Assembly (NCBI GenBank): GCA_017558775.1
Contig: JAFYTP010000096.1
Span: 1-50,014, forward strand
Origin: Bacteroidales bacterium
Lineage (GTDB): Bacteria; Bacteroidota; Bacteroidia; Bacteroidales; UBA932
Length of the DNA stretch: 50,014 nt
Direction: 5' to 3'
The notes beneath the pieces are model-generated. The model worked only from the letters and a program-made list of their open reading frames with translations. It did not search any database and had not been told where the DNA came from. Each line of letters opens with the position of its first letter. Positions within the stretch are counted from its first letter, which is position 1. Shown here in pieces: positions 7,033 through 15,147 of the stretch. A program made the position numbers and the translations under genes.

Positions 7033-7902
7033 TTACTCTCTGCTGAAAATGAGCACGCAGCTGATGGCGGCCACGATACCGATGATCTGAGGCACGGTAG
7101 GGACGGCGGCGTACAGGAGAAGGGAAATGATGCACATGATCACCGGAGCGCAGGCGTCCGCCAGCGGGGCGATGACCATCGCCTTGCCGTAACGGTTCGC
7201 ATACACCAGCGTGAAGGCGCCGATGGCGTTGAGGATCTGCACACCGAACACTTTGGCGGCCTCGCCCCAACCATCGGCGAGGACGTTGTTCTGGCCTTTG
7301 CCCATCAGCAGCGCCACAGGAATGAGCAGCACGGCTGCGATGGCCATATACACGAACACGCTCTCGGCGTCCGGGGTGTTGTTGTTCGCAAGCTTCATCA
7401 CGAAAGCCTGGACACCCCAGCAGATGAACACGATGGAGGCGAACAGGATCCAGATCCGGCTCGTCGCCGCGCCGTCCTTGCTGTCAGGCAGGGCGAAGCA
7501 GATCAGCGCCACGAAGGCGAGGGCGATGCCCAGTACACCCAGCTTGGACACTTTCTCCTTGAGCACGGTGGCCGACAGCAGCACCGTCACGATCGGCGCG
7601 ACAGAAATCATCGGCATCACCAGATACGCCGGAGCGTAATCCAGGGCCAGGAACAGCACGAGCTGTCCGCCGGCGCCCAGCAGGCCCACGGCCAGGCTGA
7701 GCAGCGCCGGCTTCGTCCGGACGTCCAGCTTGAACTTGATGTTGGCGAGGGCCGCGATGGCGCACGGAATCATGCTCAGCGCCCAAATCACGTAAACCAT
7801 CGTCTTGGGAAGCGTGGTCTGGTCGCTGAAAGCGCCCCACACGCCCCACGTAACCATCGTAATGATGGCATATAACAGCCAGTTGTGTTTTTTCTGTGTC
7901 AT
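7033..7902 (-). CDS. EamA/DMT-family inner-membrane transporter
   Basis: A 289-residue protein with about ten hydrophobic segments in two halves and the Lys/Glu-rich segment LKEKVSKLG between half-repeats, typical of drug/metabolite transporters. It abuts the following gene without a gap and lies 3 bases after the alkaline phosphatase stop. Within a PUL it is the only inner-membrane transporter in this arm, so it may carry the released sugar into the cytoplasm for the AgaS/GatZ/PfkB enzymes. That is inference from context; members of the family carry many different metabolites. Confidence 0.8.
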   Translation of the reverse strand: MTQKKHNWLLYAIITMVTWGVWGAFSDQTTLPKTMVYVIWALSMIPCAIAALANIKFKLDVRTKPALLSLAVGLLGAGGQLVLFLALDYAPAYLVMPMISVAPIVTVLLSATVLKEKVSKLGVLGIALAFVALICFALPDSKDGAATSRIWILFASIVFICWGVQAFVMKLANNNTPDAESVFVYMAIAAVLLIPVALLMGKGQNNVLADGWGEAAKVFGVQILNAIGAFTLVYANRYGKAMVIAPLADACAPVIMCIISLLLYAAVPTVPQIIGIVAAISCVLIFSRE

Positions 7903-7905
7903 ATC

Positions 7906-9042
7906 CTATTTAACAAAAGATGCGATAATCCTTCCCCATTCGTCATTTTCACGGATTCCCGTGAACTTGTCGGAACCGGGGCCCCAGGCATAGACCGGGA
8001 CGGCGATGCCGTTATGGCTGTCGCTTGCAAAAAATACACCGATTTCACCCTTCTCCAAATCGCCGTCCTGCAGGGTGAGGGCGCCGGTGTTGTGATCGGC
8101 CGTCACCACCACGAGGGTGTGACCGTCGGCAGCCGCCCATTTGAGCACGTCGCCGATGGTACGGTCGAAGTCCAGGAGTTCCTCCATGCCCTTGGCGATG
8201 TCGTTTCCGTGCAGCCAGTCGTCGATGCAGGAGCCTTCCAGCATCATCACGAAGCCGTTCTCTCCACTCTCGCGAGACAGGATGTCCAGCCCGCGGGCCA
8301 CGGTGTGCCGATACAGGTCGCCACGCTCCATCGCGACGGGAAGGTTATCCGGAGCGAGAATGCCGATGACAGGCAGTTCCGCCGCCATCAGGGCCTCTTC
8401 CGTCAGCGCCACGGTATAGCCCGCGGCGGCCATCTCCTTCGTGATGTCACGGCCGTCCTTCCGGTTCACGGTGAACCAGTCCAGACCGCCGCCGGTGATA
8501 TAATCGACACCGCACTCCACATAGTCGGCGATGAGATCATCCTGGTTGTAACGGTACTCGTTATGGCAGCAGAAATCGCACGGGGTAGCGTCGGCGAGAT
8601 GGCAGGTGACGGCCACGCCGGTCTTTTTGCCCAGTTGCTGCGCCTTCACGAGCACGGACTCGAGATCCGAGTTGTCGGCAGCCGTACCCACGTGGCTCTC
8701 CGCCGTCTTCTGACCGGCGGCCAGGGCGGTTCCGCCCGCGCCGGAGTCGGTAATCAGCGCATCGGTGCAATATGTCCGGGAAAGGCCGATGTACGGGAAA
8801 TTGTCGAAGTTCAGCTTTCCGTGGTTCAGCACCCAGGCACAACTGACCTGCTCCAGGCCCATGCCGTCGCCAATCATGATGATGACGTTGCGGACCTCGT
8901 TGTCCACGGGGGGCATTTCCACATCGACAATCTCATACGGATTGGGCGTGGCGTAGTATTGCAGTTTGTTTTCTTCTTTCTTGCCTTTGCAGGCGACTAC
9001 CAGGGCTGCGGCGGCCAGGATGAACAGGGTGGTTTTTCTCAT
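7906..9042 (-). CDS. Alkaline phosphatase (PhoA superfamily) lipoprotein
   Basis: A 378-residue phosphatase with signal peptide and lipobox at Cys18, so it acts in the periplasm or at the cell surface. Motifs match the family: MIGDGMG with metal ligand Asp59, nucleophile Ser100 in TDSGAGGTALAAG, EGSCIDDWLHGND for metal binding, and TADHNTGALT near the C-terminus. The last is usually DHETGG, so one metal-ligand neighbourhood differs slightly. It hydrolyses phosphate monoesters. It is inside the PUL operon, after the CBM9-like gene at 9114 and before the EamA gene, which suggests a phosphorylated glycan or sugar as substrate rather than general phosphate scavenging. Confidence 0.9.
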   Translation of the reverse strand: MRKTTLFILAAAALVVACKGKKEENKLQYYATPNPYEIVDVEMPPVDNEVRNVIIMIGDGMGLEQVSCAWVLNHGKLNFDNFPYIGLSRTYCTDALITDSGAGGTALAAGQKTAESHVGTAADNSDLESVLVKAQQLGKKTGVAVTCHLADATPCDFCCHNEYRYNQDDLIADYVECGVDYITGGGLDWFTVNRKDGRDITKEMAAAGYTVALTEEALMAAELPVIGILAPDNLPVAMERGDLYRHTVARGLDILSRESGENGFVMMLEGSCIDDWLHGNDIAKGMEELLDFDRTIGDVLKWAAADGHTLVVVTADHNTGALTLQDGDLEKGEIGVFFASDSHNGIAVPVYAWGPGSDKFTGIRENDEWGRIIASFVK

Positions 9043-9057
9043 ATCAGTTCTTTATGA

Positions 9058-9090
9058 ACGAAGCCGGCTCTCAGTGCGAGCCGGCTTCGT
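9058..9090. repeat. Strong hairpin between two PUL genes
   Basis: A perfect 13-base stem (9058-9070 with 9078-9090) and a 7-base loop lie between the CBM9-like gene and the alkaline phosphatase gene. There is no T-run on the minus-strand side, so it is more likely an mRNA-processing or stability hairpin than a complete terminator. Confidence 0.7.
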
Positions 9091-9113
9091 CGCTATTCGT
9101 AAGAATTTGAATG

Positions 9114-10610
9114 TTAGTTCTCAATCACGAGGGTGACGGCTTCGCCCTTCAGGTTGCTGCCGCTCTTGTTACCCCAGGAATAGAGCTTGACGGTCTGTCC
9201 CTTCTGGATGCCTACGTTCGCGCGAGGAATCCGGACTTCGGTCTCGATGAACGTGTGCTCCGCATCGACATTACCAGCGCAGGTGATGTTGGCAATGCAG
9301 GTGTCGGGAACACCAGCTCCTTCGGGAGCCGCGTTGAAGGAAGGCTCGGCAGAGCTGCCGCCGAACACGTACAGGTACATCCAGCACTCGACACCCGGAG
9401 CGGAGTTGCCGTTGGCATCCATCTCACCGGTTTCCGGATTGTTGTCCGTGTCGAAGTAGAAGTAGTAGTAACCGCTGCCCCAGAGGCCGTCGTGCCAGGT
9501 TCTCTTGTTGTAGAGATAGACAAATTCCTCGTCGTAGGTGGCCTTGAAATTCAGGACGGGACCGCCCTCGCTGGCGACACCGGTCTCGACACCGATCCAG
9601 TCGGACATGTCACCATCGATCTTGATACCGCCCACGTGCGGCTCGCCGTAGAGCACCATATCGAGCTCGGCCTTCGGAGCGCAGCCGATGGAATCGCCCG
9701 TGCCGCCCCAGACCTCGGAACCGCTGGAAGTGTCGCAGAACTGACCGTCGATGTAGGCGCCGAAGCGCAGGCAGTCGCCCTGGAAGATCTTGTCGGCGGC
9801 GCGGTTGAAGCAGAATTCGAACTTCAGCATGTCGCCGTCCACGGCCTCCTTGTGCTCAAAGCCGTCCAGGCCCCAAGTGATCATGTCCGGAGCGCCGTTC
9901 TGCATGAGCCAGATGTCCACGTCCTTGTCGTACTTGGCACCCTTCCAGAGGTCACCGCCCTTCGCGCCGGCGAAGTCGCCATTGTCGAAGCACATGTGGA
10001 TCTTATGGGCAAATGCCAGGTTACCGGCCAGCATGGAACCCTTGTCAAGCTCCAGATAGAAGTACAGCTTGTCCTCGGTGAAGATCTTCTTCAGGGCGAA
10101 GACGGCGCCGTCACCCAGGATGTCTTCCTCGGCGTCCCACTCGGTGAAGATACCGTCGATGGCGAGCGTCGGGGTCGGAGGAATCGGGGCCGGGTCGGTC
10201 TTGTACTTCAGGGACACCTTGTTGCCGAGTTCAACGCCGTCAATGGCGCCCTTGACCACGACTTTGAAGGTCTTGTCGGCCTCGAGGCCGGCGGGATCCA
10301 GTTCGAGCTTACCGGAGGCCTCGGTCTGGCCGGCGGCGATGGTCAGGTTCGGAAAAGTGACGTTGGCGCTCTTGACCGTGGATTCGGAAGCGTCCAGGGA
10401 GAGGGTGACGGTTACATCGGCGGGAACCGGAACGTCGGAGGTCACTTTGATGTTGGCCTTGGAACCGGAGAATGCGTTGTCGCCGGAAAGGGTGAACTGC
10501 ACCGGAGTGCCCTTGGGGTTCAGCAGCTCGTTCTCCTTCTCTTTCTCGCAGGAGGCGAGGGTCAGAGAGGCAAGCGCCGCAACGAACAGATACTTGGCAA
10601 TAGATTTCAT
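9114..10610 (-). CDS. Surface lipoprotein with Ig-like domain and two CBM9-like domains
   Basis: A 498-residue lipoprotein (lipobox around Cys20, followed by a charged linker). Residues about 30-145 form an Ig-like beta domain (TPVQFTLSGDNAFSGSKANI). Two carbohydrate-binding family 9-like modules follow: the first begins at IDGIFTEWDAEED and the second at IKIDGDMSDWIG. Both have the 'IDG-x-W' opening and aromatic strands such as KLYFYLEL and YYYFYFDTDNN. CBM9 modules bind reducing ends of sugars in enzymes, while free-standing lipoprotein versions in PULs are thought to be surface glycan-binding proteins. Three CBM9-like lipoproteins lie in this locus. It is in the operon between the phosphatase genes. 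Confidence 0.75.
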   Translation of the reverse strand: MKSIAKYLFVAALASLTLASCEKEKENELLNPKGTPVQFTLSGDNAFSGSKANIKVTSDVPVPADVTVTLSLDASESTVKSANVTFPNLTIAAGQTEASGKLELDPAGLEADKTFKVVVKGAIDGVELGNKVSLKYKTDPAPIPPTPTLAIDGIFTEWDAEEDILGDGAVFALKKIFTEDKLYFYLELDKGSMLAGNLAFAHKIHMCFDNGDFAGAKGGDLWKGAKYDKDVDIWLMQNGAPDMITWGLDGFEHKEAVDGDMLKFEFCFNRAADKIFQGDCLRFGAYIDGQFCDTSSGSEVWGGTGDSIGCAPKAELDMVLYGEPHVGGIKIDGDMSDWIGVETGVASEGGPVLNFKATYDEEFVYLYNKRTWHDGLWGSGYYYFYFDTDNNPETGEMDANGNSAPGVECWMYLYVFGGSSAEPSFNAAPEGAGVPDTCIANITCAGNVDAEHTFIETEVRIPRANVGIQKGQTVKLYSWGNKSGSNLKGEAVTLVIEN

Positions 10611-10646
10611 GCTTATTGAGTTTTAGTTATTTGCTTGATGGTTAAA

Positions 10647-11840
10647 TTATTCCAGCATCAGCGCGCGGAATGTCGCGATCTCCTTCTCAGTGATGCCGAT
10701 GGAAAGCAGGTACTTCTCCATACCCACGGAGAATTCGTCGTAGGTGCCGTCGTCCTTCTTGGCGAAGTTATCCCAGATGTAGGTCGCGGCGCCCTTGTAG
10801 TCCGCCTTGCGGGTCATCTTGGTCTTTTCGCCGTCGGAGGTCGCCCAGCCGTGCGGGGCGAACTGGGTCAGCTCGTACTCCTTGGAGATGTCGCCTTCAT
10901 TCACGCCCAGGACACCCAGGATCATCATGGCGATGGTGCCGGTACGGTCGCGGCCCAGGGAGCAGTGGAAATAGACAGGCTTGTTTTCGCTGACGCACTG
11001 CAGGATGAACTGGAAGCACTGTTTTGCCTTCTCCTTGTCATCTCTCAGCAGGGTAGTGTAGCCTTCCTCGATGACGGGAGCGCAGAAGACGAGGTCGTCT
11101 CCCAGAGGACTCTCGCTGAGCACGTCGCTCTTTCCGCGCAGGTCCAGCTGAGCCCGAATACCTTCCGCCAGGATGTCCTTCTTGCCGGTCTTCGTCAACT
11201 TGCCGTCTTCCATACGGCCGCCGCGGTAGATCATGCGGTATTTGACCGTCTTACCGCTCTTGGTCTTCCAGCCGCCCAGGTCGCGGGCGTTGCGGACACC
11301 GGAGGAGAAGAAGACCTGATGGACATGGCCGTGGGTCTTGAACGAACCGGAGGTCAGGGTCTTGCTGCCGGCCTTCACTTCGAAGTGATAGTTGGCGTTC
11401 GGACGCAGATTGGTGATTGTCAGGTAATTGTCGGAAATGCCGGTATAATCCCGGCTCCAGCCGTTATCCTCCCACAGGCGGGCGGTGATATCGTCACTGG
11501 TGGAAGTGGACTCCCAACGGATCGTATACTTCTGGGGCTTGTCGTACTTGCCGGGAGCCGTAGGAGCATAAGCTTCGTCCAGGATATGGGTATCCTTGTA
11601 GTCGCGCTCCGGATAGGTTACCTCAGTCAGGAACTTCTCCACGATGGCATCCGTGACCAGAATGTCATCTCCGTCTTTAACCTGGGGATCCAGATCATCT
11701 TCTTCGGTAGGTGTCGGATCGACGGGCGTGGGATCAACATTCTCCTGGTTTTGTTTGTTGTCGTCGTTGTTATTCTCCGGCTTGGTGCAGCAGAACATCA
11801 GCGGAACGAGAATAATCAGAGATAAATAACGGACTTTCAT
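10647..11840 (-). CDS. Secreted tyrosine-phosphatase-like lipoprotein (HCxxGxDRTG loop)
   Basis: A 397-residue lipoprotein (lipobox LMFCC). A low-complexity Asn/Asp/Pro/Thr/Glu linker leads into a fibronectin-III-like domain (about 65-165) and a cysteine phosphatase domain (about 170-397). The domain has NARDLGGWK, QLDLRGKSDV and the P-loop HCSLGRDRTG, with Cys293 and Arg299 as the expected catalytic residues. The D-R-T-G form of the loop is the one seen in MptpB/LipA-type phosphatases, which accept lipid or inositol phosphates as well as phosphoproteins. Residues 60-397 are clearly paralogous to the C-terminal half of the protein at 26686-29658. It is the first gene after a promoter with AgaR-like operator sites. 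Confidence 0.85.
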   Translation of the reverse strand: MKVRYLSLIILVPLMFCCTKPENNNDDNKQNQENVDPTPVDPTPTEEDDLDPQVKDGDDILVTDAIVEKFLTEVTYPERDYKDTHILDEAYAPTAPGKYDKPQKYTIRWESTSTSDDITARLWEDNGWSRDYTGISDNYLTITNLRPNANYHFEVKAGSKTLTSGSFKTHGHVHQVFFSSGVRNARDLGGWKTKSGKTVKYRMIYRGGRMEDGKLTKTGKKDILAEGIRAQLDLRGKSDVLSESPLGDDLVFCAPVIEEGYTTLLRDDKEKAKQCFQFILQCVSENKPVYFHCSLGRDRTGTIAMMILGVLGVNEGDISKEYELTQFAPHGWATSDGEKTKMTRKADYKGAATYIWDNFAKKDDGTYDEFSVGMEKYLLSIGITEKEIATFRALMLE

Positions 11841-11864
11841 AGTGTACTAAATAGTGATTACCTA

Positions 11865-11872
11865 CAAATATA
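11865..11872 (-). promoter_or_regulatory. -7 box of the phosphatase/esterase operon
   Basis: TATATTTG on the minus strand, 25 bases before the start at 11840. The same box precedes agaS and the regulator gene. The -33 element is weak, which fits a regulated promoter. Confidence 0.65.
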
Positions 11873-11899
11873 AGGAAATCTAGATTTCATTTAAAAAGA

Positions 11900-11945
11900 T
11901 TTCGTTTCATTTTCGAAATAAAATCGTTTCAATTGGTTTCGTTTT
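11900..11945. promoter_or_regulatory. Cluster of AgaR-like operator motifs
   Basis: TTTCGTTTCATTTTC at 11900-11914 and GTTTCGTTTT at 11936-11945, with a further CGTTTC at 11925-11930. The first agrees with the core TTTCRTTTYRTTT that I recall for the E. coli AgaR operator. It lies just upstream of the -7 box at 11865; the downstream copies overlap the last codons of the neighbouring gene. Confidence 0.6.
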
Positions 11946-13578
11946 GGATAATGGCGTCATCCAGTCCGGTGAAGTCGAAGCGGAAAAGATACGATACGCT
12001 GTTGTCATTATCGCTTCCAACCCAGATACATCCGCGTTTGTGGTCGACATAGATGGATTCCGCATTACCGACATTCTTCACCGAGTATGCACCGAGGATT
12101 TGCTCGCCGTCTCCGGTAAGGGCCGTAATCCTTCTGGCTTCCGAGTCGGTCACCCACAGCCAGTCCGTCAGGGGATCGTAGCACAGACCGCCGATCTCCG
12201 TAATGGAGGGATGCTTTTCCACGAGCCGCTTCTTCCAGACAATCGGCGTGTATTTATTTATACCTTCGGTAGTTGCGTTCAAGTCACAGCAGAAGAGGTC
12301 CGATCCGGTCTGCGTTCCGCAATAGACCATTCCATTCTTGTAATAAGCGATACCTTCCATACCGGCGTTTCCGTAACCATCGGCCTCCTTGATGTCAAAC
12401 AGATGCTTGCAGTCCTTGGAAGACTGGTCAAAGACCGTCGGAAGTTCATCGGCCGGGATACAGAACACGTGCTGGGCTTCTCCGGCAATCAGGAGGTCTC
12501 CGGTATCATAGTTCAGCGTAAGCCCTTCGGCATCCAGGCTGCGCGATCTGTCTCTGCCGTCTTTGTCTTTGTACTTGTTGCCCAGGCTCACTTTATTGAG
12601 CACTTCACCCGTGAAGGTAATCTTCGCCAGCTCACCGCCGTCTCCGACGCCCCACAGGAAGGTGCCGTCGGTGCTGAGGCACAGGCCGGAAAGCTCAGTC
12701 AGTTTCACGTCGAACCGCTGGTGTCCCGTGATTTCGGGCATCTTGGGAGCGGAACCCTCGTATTTGGTCAGTGAAGCGGAAATGTCGCCCAGATCCTTGA
12801 CGGTTCCAACCTTCAGTTTCGTATCCTCGTTGACGGTATAGCAGACAGGCCAGACGCCGTCTTTTCCCAGATACAGCGTAAAGCCTTTCTTGAGCGTGAT
12901 AGTTCCGGGAATCCACAAGGAACCGGTGCCGTCATCGGCTATTGTTCCGTACAGGAAGGGGTATCCGTCGGTTTTGCGTCCGGAGAAATCGGTGTCATCC
13001 GAAGTGACCGTGGCGCCAAAGGAGGTGAGGCGGATGCCGGGACGCTGATTTCCCGCCACGGCAAACTCGGTGAAGCCGGGCGCCTTGAAAGTGAGGCGGG
13101 ACGATGCGTCGATGAAGGTGAAGCTGGTACCGGAGAGGTAACCGATCGTCAGAAGATTGTCGAAGGAGTTGAATTCCGTGGTTGCCGTCATGAGGCCGTC
13201 GCCGGGAATGACGGCTTCGGCGGGCCAGGCGGCGTACAGGGCGTCCGGATCGCAAGGATACTCCGTGACACCGTCCAGCCGGGCGCTGGCCGTGCGTCCG
13301 TCCGCCGAAATGTCGGAGGCGGTCAGGGTGACCGTCTGGGCGGCCGGGCCATAGTTCCCATGGACATAAATCTTGTCACCGACCTCCCATTTTCCCTTGA
13401 GCGGGGATACCGTGAAGGTATAGGTTCCGGGCTGGGGCCCTTTCGGTTCGGGTTCCGGTTCGGGTTTCGTTTCCGGTTTCTCCTGCGGGTCCTGGGGCGT
13501 CTTGTCGCAGGAAACGCAGAAAGGCAGGGAAAGGGCAGCCAGGGCGATGATCAGGAGGGGAAGTTTGGTTTTCTTCAT
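11929..13578 (-). CDS. Lipoprotein with fimbrillin-like N-terminal region and SdiA-regulated/phytase-like beta-propeller
   Basis: A 549-residue lipoprotein (lipobox around Cys21-Cys24, then a Lys/Pro/Glu linker). Residues about 45-265 resemble the fimbrillin/Mfa-like beta fold (KWEVGDKIYVHG, DALYAAWPAEA). The rest (about 275-549) is a repeated beta-strand domain with TELSGLCLSTDG, SLDAEGLTLNYDTGDLLIAGE, MEGIAYYKNGMVYCGT and GGLCYDPLTDWLWVTDSE. These are typical blades of the SdiA-regulated/esterase-like phytase propellers. The enzyme activity of that group is uncertain. It is 9 bases downstream of a thioredoxin-like lipoprotein gene and so part of the PUL. A role in binding or hydrolysing a phosphate ester is possible but not shown. 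Confidence 0.65.
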   Translation of the reverse strand: MKKTKLPLLIIALAALSLPFCVSCDKTPQDPQEKPETKPEPEPEPKGPQPGTYTFTVSPLKGKWEVGDKIYVHGNYGPAAQTVTLTASDISADGRTASARLDGVTEYPCDPDALYAAWPAEAVIPGDGLMTATTEFNSFDNLLTIGYLSGTSFTFIDASSRLTFKAPGFTEFAVAGNQRPGIRLTSFGATVTSDDTDFSGRKTDGYPFLYGTIADDGTGSLWIPGTITLKKGFTLYLGKDGVWPVCYTVNEDTKLKVGTVKDLGDISASLTKYEGSAPKMPEITGHQRFDVKLTELSGLCLSTDGTFLWGVGDGGELAKITFTGEVLNKVSLGNKYKDKDGRDRSRSLDAEGLTLNYDTGDLLIAGEAQHVFCIPADELPTVFDQSSKDCKHLFDIKEADGYGNAGMEGIAYYKNGMVYCGTQTGSDLFCCDLNATTEGINKYTPIVWKKRLVEKHPSITEIGGLCYDPLTDWLWVTDSEARRITALTGDGEQILGAYSVKNVGNAESIYVDHKRGCIWVGSDNDNSVSYLFRFDFTGLDDAIIQNETN

Positions 13579-13587
13579 TTCAATGTT

Positions 13588-14289
13588 TTAAAATACCGGT
13601 TTATAGGTCGATTCCACCACGCCGTCGGCGGAAATCACAAAATATACGGGCGTCAGGCTCGGGTCAAAGACGTCCGTGGCGTCCTCCGGGTAATAATAAT
13701 CCCACCCGGGGACATCGGGATTCGGTCCGGGAGCGCAGACGACGGCCACGCGGCGGACATCGGCCCATTCGGGATTATCGGCAAGAACGGTCAGCGCCTG
13801 ATGGCAGGAGGGACATCCCGGGTCCAGCAGCAGCACCAGCGTGCGTCTTCCGTCCAGTTCGACGCCGGGAACGGTGGCGGTATCGCCTTCAAGGTTGTAA
13901 TTGATCCACTGGCGGTTCTGGAGGAAACGGGCGTATTCTCCCTCGGTCAGGATGCCGTCGGAGACGATCCGGTCCACGGCCTTTCCATAAAGGGTGGCAT
14001 CGCGGCAGGGGGAGAGGGGGGTGTAGAAAGCGCCGTCCATCCAGTCGGTATAGACGTAGTATGCAACCTCATCCTCCTTCAGTTTGTCGAAGAGAACGTC
14101 CATGGAAGCCAGGGCGTCGGCCTCATCGGCCGCCACGGCCTGTTCCGCGTACCGGGCAAACTGGTTCTGGGCGGCGTCGATGTCGCTGTAGTCGATGCTG
14201 TGGGTGTTCCAGAAATCCGCGACGTTCGCGTTTTCCCGGCAACCTGCAAGGACCGCCAGCAGCAGGAATATGACCGTCGACCTTTTCAT
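13588..14289 (-). CDS. Thioredoxin-like lipoprotein (CPSC motif)
   Basis: A 233-residue lipoprotein (lipobox LAGC at Cys17). The N-terminal half is helical and unrecognised (about 20-135). The C-terminal half has LVLLLDPGCPSCHQAL, a thioredoxin-like CxxC, and a thioredoxin-type strand with TPVYFVISADG. It resembles the thiol-disulphide/TlpA-like lipoproteins that are common in Bacteroidales. It directly abuts the CBM9-like gene upstream and lies 9 bases from the propeller gene, so it belongs to the PUL operon. It may keep disulphides correct in the secreted enzymes of this locus. Confidence 0.65.
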   Translation of the reverse strand: MKRSTVIFLLLAVLAGCRENANVADFWNTHSIDYSDIDAAQNQFARYAEQAVAADEADALASMDVLFDKLKEDEVAYYVYTDWMDGAFYTPLSPCRDATLYGKAVDRIVSDGILTEGEYARFLQNRQWINYNLEGDTATVPGVELDGRRTLVLLLDPGCPSCHQALTVLADNPEWADVRRVAVVCAPGPNPDVPGWDYYYPEDATDVFDPSLTPVYFVISADGVVESTYKPVF

Positions 14290-15006
14290 TTATTTCGCGA
14301 AAGTGACGTCCAGCAGGGGACCGTAGCCGTCCTCGGAGTTGGGCATGTTGGAAAGCTCTTCCCATTTTCCGGAGGAGCTCACATAGAAGCGCATGCTGGT
14401 CTGGAAGTTATCGCCCATCAGCATCGGCACATCGCTCTTTTCCGCCGCCTTGTTGAAGATGGAACGGTCCACGAAAAGCTCGAATTCGTTTCCGTTGCCC
14501 GCGCCGAAGGTGAGGCCGCTGTTTTCTCCCAGGAGTTCGGTCCAGTCACCGTTCAGGCGCTGGTACAAGGTGCTGTTGTCGGCCGTTCCCCAGCCGCCGG
14601 CACCGTTGCCGAGAGAGAATTCGATGATGAAGTCATAGCCCTGGGTGAAATAATTCTGATAGCCGGATTCGAATTCACCGTCCGTGTTGAGGTTCACGCG
14701 GGCGGGAAGCTCGTCATTCGCCTCGAAGTATTCTTTCATATACTCCTTGTCAAATCTGACATAGTAGTAGATGTAATCTCCGTATGCGTAAACGCGGATT
14801 TCCTTGACTGCCTCCCACTGGTCACTGGCCTTGTTCTTGGCGGTATAGGCTCCCTTGAGAGTCACCCAATCTTCAAAGTTTCCGTCGATGGTGATGGGGC
14901 CGGTCTGCTCCTCGGGGGTTTCATTCTTGTTGTCGTCCTTGTTCGTTTTGTCGCAGGCGATCGTGAAAACCAGGGCCGCGGCCAGCAGTAAAGCAATCTT
15001 TTTCAT
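14290..15006 (-). CDS. CBM9-like surface lipoprotein
   Basis: A 238-residue lipoprotein (lipobox TIAC at Cys18, then an Asn/Lys/Glu linker) with a single CBM9-like domain. It opens with ITIDGNFEDW and continues with IRVYAYGDYIYYYVRFDKEY. Similar openings occur in the proteins at 9114-10610 and 16612-17346. Probably a surface glycan-binding protein. The gene ends flush with the start of the thioredoxin-like gene. The 140 bases upstream separate it from the DUF4832 gene and hold a nested hairpin. Confidence 0.7.
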   Translation of the reverse strand: MKKIALLLAAALVFTIACDKTNKDDNKNETPEEQTGPITIDGNFEDWVTLKGAYTAKNKASDQWEAVKEIRVYAYGDYIYYYVRFDKEYMKEYFEANDELPARVNLNTDGEFESGYQNYFTQGYDFIIEFSLGNGAGGWGTADNSTLYQRLNGDWTELLGENSGLTFGAGNGNEFELFVDRSIFNKAAEKSDVPMLMGDNFQTSMRFYVSSSGKWEELSNMPNSEDGYGPLLDVTFAK

Positions 15007-15071
15007 TTTATGTGGTAAGTATTTGATTATAAGCGATTTATTAAAACTAATCTTCGTGTTTTTGTACGTGA

Positions 15072-15137
15072 TTCCCCAAGGTGCAGGCCATCACGACAGG
15101 ATGGCGATGCACCAGTTTAGCCAGGGATTCTTGGGAA
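15072..15137. repeat. Nested hairpin between PUL genes
   Basis: An inner double stem, GGTGCA (15080-15085) with TGCACC (15108-15113) and CCATC (15088-15092) with GATGG (15100-15104), sits within outer arms TTCCCCAAG (15072-15080) and CTTGGGAA (15130-15137). There is no T-run on the minus-strand side. It could be an mRNA stability element or an attenuator. Confidence 0.55.
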
Positions 15138-15147
15138 AAGAGTCTGG

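Noticed and set aside
3066-7875. Long plus-strand open frames (886 and 806 residues) antisense to the esterase and transporter genes
   Set aside because: Composition is Gly/Val/Arg/His-rich shadow sequence, with no motif and no ribosome site, while the minus strand carries clear families.
9058-9090. Full intrinsic terminator between the CBM9-like and phosphatase genes
   Set aside because: The hairpin is strong but no T-run follows on the transcribed (minus) strand.
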